From QHWK01 sp035315685 (GTDB lineage: Bacteria > Acidobacteriota > Vicinamibacteria > Vicinamibacterales > CAVVIG01), in the NCBI GenBank assembly GCA_035315685.1, contig DATFXR010000883.1:1-10777 (forward strand): a stretch of 10,777 nt of DNA. Direction: 5' to 3'. The notes under the pieces were generated by a model. It searched no databases and was not told where the DNA came from. It saw only the letters and a list, made by a program, of their open reading frames with translations. Both the position numbers and the translations under genes were made by a program. Positions 6,931 to 10,777 of the stretch are shown here, piece after piece. The first letter of the stretch is position 1; every line of letters starts with the position of its first letter.

Positions 6931-8355
6931 ATGACATCGGCGCCTCTCGTTCGAACAATCGTTCTCGGCGTGACGCTAGTCGTTGTTGGCGGCGGCGGCG
7001 CGTTCGGGCAAAGCGCTCTGCCACCGTCAGCTCCGCCGCGGTATCCCCTGCCGACCTACGACGAGGATTGGCGACGTCTCGCGCGTCCGGACCAATCGGA
7101 TGACTCATGGGACGCGGTCAAATTCATTCCAATCTCCGACGACCAGGCGTCGTTCGTCTCGCTTGGCGGTGAAGCTCGCGCGACGTACGAGCGGTTCGGC
7201 AATCAGAACTTCGGACTCAGCACACCGTCGCCAAACGGTTACCTGCTTCAGCGGTATCTCGTGCACGCCGACGTGCACGCAGGCCGACGCGTTCGAGCAT
7301 GGGCGGAGCTGAATAGTTCGTTCGAGAGCGGTCGGGTTGGGGGCCCTCGCCCCGTCCTGGACAAGAACGCGCTCGATGTTCACCAGGCCTTCGTAGAGGC
7401 GACTGTGTATTCGGATCCATCTACGTCGCTGATGATCCGGGCCGGCCGGCAGGAGATCGCCATCGGCTCCGGGAGAATGTATTCCCTTCGCGAGGGGCCG
7501 AACGTTCCATCCAGCTTCGACGGGATCCGCCTGTCGGCGCGAAGCGGTGTGTGGCGCGTCGACGGATGGGCGGCGCGGCTCGTTGTCAATCGCAACGGAG
7601 TCTTCGACGACGGATCGCACCGGCAGTTCGAAGTGTGGGGTGCGTATGCAAGCCGACCGGTGAACGCCACCAGCAGCGTGAGTGTCGATGCCTATTACGT
7701 CGGTCTCGATCGGCAGCAGGCTCGATTCGATCAGGGCGTTGCCGACGAGACGCGCCACACGATCGGCGCGCGCATCTGGCGCCAGCGCGAGTGGGGCTAC
7801 GACGGCGAAGCGATGTTCCAGTTCGGCCGCTTCGGGACCGGCGACATTCGCGCATGGCGAGTCGTCGCGAACGGATCGCACATCTGGAGCGGCGCGCCGT
7901 GGAGACCGCGCCTCGACGCTATGCTGGACGCCGCGAGCGGAGACAGGAATCCGCTCAACCCGGACCTGCAGACCTTTAATGCGATGTTCCAGAGTGGCAC
8001 GTACTCCGGTCGCGCCCAGCTGCTCGGACCGAACAACTCGATTCGATTCGAGCCCTCAGTGACGCGCAATCCGTTCTCGCTGGTGGTCGTGTCGGGCGGG
8101 TGGGGATTCTACTGGCGCGAAAGCGTCCACGACGCTCTGTACGGAATTCCCGGACAAGTGGTCGTGCCAGGCAACGGCGTGCCAGGCCGGTTCGAAGGGA
8201 GCCGGCCGACGATCCAGGTCGATTGGCAGGTGTCGCGTCACCTGTCGGCGCACGTCAACTACATCTATGTGTTCAACGGACGGTTCGAAGAAGCGTCTGT
8301 GCACGGCACGTCGACGATGACCTTCATCTCGCCGTGGCTCACGTATCGATTCTAG
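6931..8355 (+). CDS. Alginate-export-family outer-membrane beta-barrel (porin-like)
   Basis: A 474-aa secreted protein: the N-terminus is a signal peptide (RTIVLGVTLVVVGGGGAFG, cleavage probably near residue 26) followed by a short proline-rich stretch. The mature part resembles the alginate_exp (AlgE-like) barrel family, with its pattern of alternating strands, the segment RAGRQEIAIGSGRMYSLREG, the adjacent SFDGIRLSARSGVWRVDGWA, and the FEVWGAYASRPV strand. The chain ends in an outer-membrane C-terminal signature (SPWLTYRF, terminal Phe). In this family, AlgE of Pseudomonas exports alginate, but most distant members are uncharacterised channels, so the solute here is unknown. The gene ends only 10 nt before the (2Fe-2S) subunit gene, suggesting an operon with the periplasmic hydroxylase and a role in its substrate or product passage (inference). 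No alternative in-frame start exists between 6883 and 6931. Confidence 0.8.
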   Translation: MTSAPLVRTIVLGVTLVVVGGGGAFGQSALPPSAPPRYPLPTYDEDWRRLARPDQSDDSWDAVKFIPISDDQASFVSLGGEARATYERFGNQNFGLSTPSPNGYLLQRYLVHADVHAGRRVRAWAELNSSFESGRVGGPRPVLDKNALDVHQAFVEATVYSDPSTSLMIRAGRQEIAIGSGRMYSLREGPNVPSSFDGIRLSARSGVWRVDGWAARLVVNRNGVFDDGSHRQFEVWGAYASRPVNATSSVSVDAYYVGLDRQQARFDQGVADETRHTIGARIWRQREWGYDGEAMFQFGRFGTGDIRAWRVVANGSHIWSGAPWRPRLDAMLDAASGDRNPLNPDLQTFNAMFQSGTYSGRAQLLGPNNSIRFEPSVTRNPFSLVVVSGGWGFYWRESVHDALYGIPGQVVVPGNGVPGRFEGSRPTIQVDWQVSRHLSAHVNYIYVFNGRFEEASVHGTSTMTFISPWLTYRF

Positions 8356-8356
8356 C

Positions 8357-8364
8357 GAGGAGGT
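8357..8364 (+). promoter_or_regulatory. Strong ribosome binding site of the (2Fe-2S) subunit gene
   Basis: GAGGAGGT begins 1 nt after the porin stop codon. The AGGAGG core is only 2 nt from the ATG at 8366; the first GAGG gives a more usual 5-nt spacer. It is the best Shine-Dalgarno match seen in the window and suggests efficient re-initiation after the porin gene. Confidence 0.6.
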
Positions 8365-8365
8365 C

Positions 8366-8839
8366 ATGCCTGCGATCAATCTCACGGTTAACGACCAGCC
8401 CCGTGGCGTCGACGTCGATCCGTCGACGCCGCTGCTGTGGGTGCTCCGCGAAGCATTCGGACTGACCGGCACGAAATTCGGTTGCGGCATCGCGCAGTGC
8501 GGCGCCTGCACGGTGATCCTCGACGGTGACGCCGTCCGATCGTGCGTGACACCGATCCGCCGCGCGGAAGGCAAGCGCGTCACGACCATCGAAGGCCTCT
8601 CCGCAGATGGCAGTCATCCGGTCCAGCGAGCGTGGCTCGCCGAGCAGGTGCCGCAGTGCGGCTACTGCCAGTCGGGGCAGATGATGTCCGCGGTCGTTCT
8701 GCTGAACGCGATCGCTCGACCGACGGACGCCGACATCATCGACGCGATGGCCGGCAATCTGTGCCGGTGCGGCACCTATCACCGCATTCGCCGCGCCGTC
8801 CATCGTGCCGCCGAATTGATGGCCGGAGGACGCCGATGA
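8366..8839 (+). CDS. iorA: (2Fe-2S) subunit of a molybdenum hydroxylase, isoquinoline 1-oxidoreductase alpha-like
   Basis: Small electron-transfer subunit (157 aa) of the xanthine-oxidase family; it carries electrons from the molybdopterin site through two [2Fe-2S] clusters. The N-terminal plant-ferredoxin-like domain has Cys40, Cys45, Cys48 and Cys60 (CGIAQCGAC...SC); the C-terminal helical domain has Cys98, Cys101, Cys133 and Cys135 (CGYCQSGQ...LCRCGTY). All eight ligands are present and the length is typical. There is no signal peptide, as usual: the folded subunit is thought to travel through the Tat system bound to its signal-bearing partner. Its ATGA stop/start overlap with the cytochrome gene, and the downstream molybdopterin subunit, define a tight operon. 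No FAD-subunit gene is visible, which fits the IorAB type rather than xanthine dehydrogenase or PaoABC, although the window ends before the operon does. The symbol is by homology; the substrate is not established. Confidence 0.93.
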   Translation: MPAINLTVNDQPRGVDVDPSTPLLWVLREAFGLTGTKFGCGIAQCGACTVILDGDAVRSCVTPIRRAEGKRVTTIEGLSADGSHPVQRAWLAEQVPQCGYCQSGQMMSAVVLLNAIARPTDADIIDAMAGNLCRCGTYHRIRRAVHRAAELMAGGRR

Positions 8840-9402
8840 AAATCGTTCTCGCGTTCATCATCGCGATCGCGGCAATGCTGGGCATCGTTCCCCAATCACG
8901 CCCGATCGCAGAGGACCGCGTCGCCGCGGCGCGCGCATTCGCCAGCGTTGCGACGGTGCTGGCGAGTCCTCGCTGTGCCAACTGCCACATCGCGGGTGAG
9001 TCACCCCGGCATGGCGACGATGGGCATCCACACTCGATGAATGTTCGGCGCGGACCAGACGGGCGCGGGACGCCGGCGATGCGCTGCACGAACTGCCACC
9101 AGGACGTCAGTTCCTCCACGCCTCATGCACCGCCCGGGGCACCCGACTGGCGCCTGCCGCCGCCGGCGACGCCGATGGCCTGGAAGGAACTGACGCCCGG
9201 CGATCAATGCCGGATGCTCAAGGACCAGACAAAGAACGGAAGGCGCACGCTGGCGGACCTGCTGGAACACGTGAGTCGCGATCGAATTGTGACGTCGAGC
9301 TGGAATCCGGGGCCTGGACGACCGCTGCCTCCGTTGTCGCATGAGGCGTTCGTCGAACAATTCAAGACGTGGATTGAACTGGGGGCCATATGTCCCGAAT
9401 AG
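8836..9402 (+). CDS. Periplasmic di-heme c-type cytochrome of the hydroxylase operon
   Basis: A 188-aa protein with an N-terminal signal peptide (KIVLAFIIAIAAMLGIV, cleavage near residue 25) and two heme c attachment motifs, CANCH (47-51) and CTNCH (84-88). The segment HPHSMNVRRGPDGRGTPAMR between the hemes and the C-terminal WNPGPGRPLPP and ELGAICP recall, from memory, small proteins labelled 'isoquinoline 1-oxidoreductase subunit' beside iorAB genes in Bradyrhizobium-like bacteria. The expected job is to accept electrons from the [2Fe-2S] subunit and pass them to the respiratory chain. The start is fixed by the 4-nt overlap with the preceding gene and GGAGGA at 8825-8830, 5 nt before the ATG. 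An open frame extends far upstream, but that part only shadows the (2Fe-2S) gene. The last 13 nt overlap the molybdopterin-subunit gene. Axial ligands are not certain; His53-His66 region histidines and Met68 are candidates. Confidence 0.85.
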   Translation: MKIVLAFIIAIAAMLGIVPQSRPIAEDRVAAARAFASVATVLASPRCANCHIAGESPRHGDDGHPHSMNVRRGPDGRGTPAMRCTNCHQDVSSSTPHAPPGAPDWRLPPPATPMAWKELTPGDQCRMLKDQTKNGRRTLADLLEHVSRDRIVTSSWNPGPGRPLPPLSHEAFVEQFKTWIELGAICPE

Positions 9403-10777
9403 GTGCCGCGGCAATCAAACCAAGTCGCAGAGACTTTCTGATTTCGAGCTCGCTCGCGGCGGGAGGCCTGCTCATTCACGGACGCTTCGCACTCGCAGAG
9501 TCGTCGCCGTCGGTCGCAGTATCAACCTCCGAGTACGCGCTGAACGCCTGGGTACGAATTGCGCGCGACAACACGATCACAATCATCTCGTCGCAAGCCG
9601 AGATGGGCCAGGGAATCCAGACGACACTGCCTGCCGTCCTCGCCGATGAATTGGGCGCAGACTGGCGCCGCGTGCGGCTCGAAAACGCGCCGGCCGATCC
9701 GGCGTACCGCAATCCCCGGATCAATTGGCAGTTTACGGGAAACAGCGAGAGCACCACGGCGTTCTTCGACTTGATGCGCCGGATGGGTGCGAGCGCGCGC
9801 GAGAGGTTGAAAGCGGCCGCGGCCGCACGTTGGAACGTCGATCCGGCAAGCTGTCATACGGAGGCCGCCACGGTCGTGCACGCCGCCACGGGCTGCAAGG
9901 CCACGTTCGGCGCGCTCGCGCAGTCGGCAGCGACGATTCGCGAGCCGGAGAACCCGCGCCTGAAGAATCCTGAACAGTGGACGCTCATCGGCCGATCCCT
10001 GCCGCGCGTCGAGAATGTGGACAAGGTAACTGGCCGCGCGATCTTCGGGATCGATGTGACCGTGCCCGGCATGTTGTACGCGGCGATCAAGACCAGTCCC
10101 GTTTTTGGCGGAACAGTCGCGGCATGCGACAGGACACCGGTACGCAACCTGCCCGGCGTCGTCGGCGTCGTCGATGTTCCGAACGGAGTCGCCGTCGTGG
10201 CGACGAGCTACTGGCAGGCACGCAACGCGCTCGCGGCGCTCCGTGTCACGTTCGACAGCGGCTCACAGGCATCGATGGGCAGCGACACGCTGCGATCGCA
10301 GTACGAGGCCGCGCTCGCGGGCAGCTCGTGGCACGCAGCCCATGCTGATGGCGATCCCGCCGCCATCGACAAGGGATTCGCGACAACGTTTTCGGAAGTG
10401 TACGAATCGCAATTCCTCGCCCACGCGACGATGGAGCCGATGAATTGCACCGCCAGCGTCACGGCTGACCACTGCGAGGTGTGGGCGCCGACGCAGGGGC
10501 AGGAGCTCGCCCAGATCGTCGTCTCGCAAGTGCTCGGCCTGCCAAAAGAAAAGATCACGATCAATCGGACGCTGGTGGGCGGCGGTTTCGGCCGGCGGCT
10601 CGTTCCCGACTTCGTCGTTCAGGCGGTGGTCGCGTCCAAAGCGATCGGCGCTCCGGTGAAAGTGATCTGGTCCCGTGAAGAGGACATGCAGCACGACATC
10701 TACCGGCCGGCCGTCCTCCATCGGCTCACAGCCGGCGTCGATGAATTTGGTCGATTGCAGGCGCTCGCGCACAAACT
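9390..10777 (+). CDS. iorB: Molybdopterin catalytic subunit, isoquinoline 1-oxidoreductase beta-like (3'-partial)
   Basis: Catalytic subunit of a xanthine-oxidase-family enzyme that hydroxylates aldehydes or N-heteroaromatics using water at a molybdenum cofactor. The frame is open from ATG 9390 to the window edge: 462 residues of a protein normally around 700-750 aa. A twin-arginine signal SRRDFL (12-17) precedes a hydrophobic stretch (ISSSLAAGGLLI) and cleavage near ALA (34-36), so it is exported folded to the periplasm. Family motifs seen: EMGQGIQT (71-78), KVTGRAIFGIDV (212-223), AHATMEPMN (344-352), VGGGFGRR (396-403) and EEDMQHDIYRP (430-440). GGGGG at 9381-9385 can act as ribosome binding site. 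It overlaps the cytochrome gene by 13 nt, implying translational coupling. The catalytic glutamate near the C-terminus lies outside the window. The family is secure; the substrate remains unknown, and the symbol is by homology. Confidence 0.92.
   Translation, partial: MSRIGAAAIKPSRRDFLISSSLAAGGLLIHGRFALAESSPSVAVSTSEYALNAWVRIARDNTITIISSQAEMGQGIQTTLPAVLADELGADWRRVRLENAPADPAYRNPRINWQFTGNSESTTAFFDLMRRMGASARERLKAAAAARWNVDPASCHTEAATVVHAATGCKATFGALAQSAATIREPENPRLKNPEQWTLIGRSLPRVENVDKVTGRAIFGIDVTVPGMLYAAIKTSPVFGGTVAACDRTPVRNLPGVVGVVDVPNGVAVVATSYWQARNALAALRVTFDSGSQASMGSDTLRSQYEAALAGSSWHAAHADGDPAAIDKGFATTFSEVYESQFLAHATMEPMNCTASVTADHCEVWAPTQGQELAQIVVSQVLGLPKEKITINRTLVGGGFGRRLVPDFVVQAVVASKAIGAPVKVIWSREEDMQHDIYRPAVLHRLTAGVDEFGRLQALAHK

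Noticed and set aside
7105..7881. A 258-codon minus-strand frame inside the porin gene.
   Set aside because: The porin frame has a signal peptide and an outer-membrane C-terminus; the antisense frame shows no motif or secretion signal.
8542..8835. Upstream extension of the cytochrome frame within the (2Fe-2S) subunit gene.
   Set aside because: It would remove the clear signal peptide from the N-terminus and only mirrors codons of the iorA-like gene in another frame. ATG 8836 has a good ribosome binding site.

Overview
The window is GC-rich, densely packed DNA from a Gram-negative bacterium. The gene content points to the Acidobacteriota, most likely a Vicinamibacteria-type soil lineage: a TonB-dependent receptor with an N-terminal carboxypeptidase-regulatory-like domain, winged-helix/TPR and winged-helix/ATPase regulators of a kind common in that phylum, and an alginate-export-family porin. 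The lineage is an inference from protein style, since no rRNA or marker gene is present. All protein assignments are from recognised motifs and remembered family resemblance, without any search.

Left block (15-2758, + strand): a 67-aa hypothetical protein, a complete 767-aa TonB-dependent outer-membrane receptor, and a previously hidden 74-aa stand-alone LuxR/GerE-type helix-turn-helix protein whose ATG overlaps the receptor stop codon. The three are closely spaced and probably co-transcribed.

Middle block (2776-6851): two regulators with N-terminal OmpR/CadC-like winged-helix domains, transcribed divergently. The minus-strand one is a one-pass membrane protein with a periplasmic TolB/FlgO-like region and TPRs. 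The plus-strand one is a winged-helix/AAA ATPase that stops right after the ATPase module, without the helical repeats usual for such proteins. The 188-bp region between them carries a 19-bp tandem direct repeat with 20-bp periodicity (16/19 identical), a candidate operator.

Right block (6931-end, + strand): a tight four-gene operon encoding an alginate-export-family outer-membrane beta-barrel, a (2Fe-2S) subunit like isoquinoline 1-oxidoreductase alpha, a di-heme c-type cytochrome, and a Tat-exported molybdopterin subunit like isoquinoline 1-oxidoreductase beta that runs off the window. Together the last three look like a periplasmic molybdenum hydroxylase (aldehyde or N-heteroaromatic oxidation) passing electrons to heme c, with the porin possibly serving substrate or product traffic. 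The substrate cannot be told from sequence.

No RNA genes, CRISPR arrays, insertion sequences or prophage genes were seen, and no gap between genes exceeds 300 bases. Nothing here is clearly a wholly new system. The points most worth a second look are the coupled LuxR-like mini-protein with an altered recognition helix, the operator-like repeats between the regulators, and the porin-hydroxylase operon.
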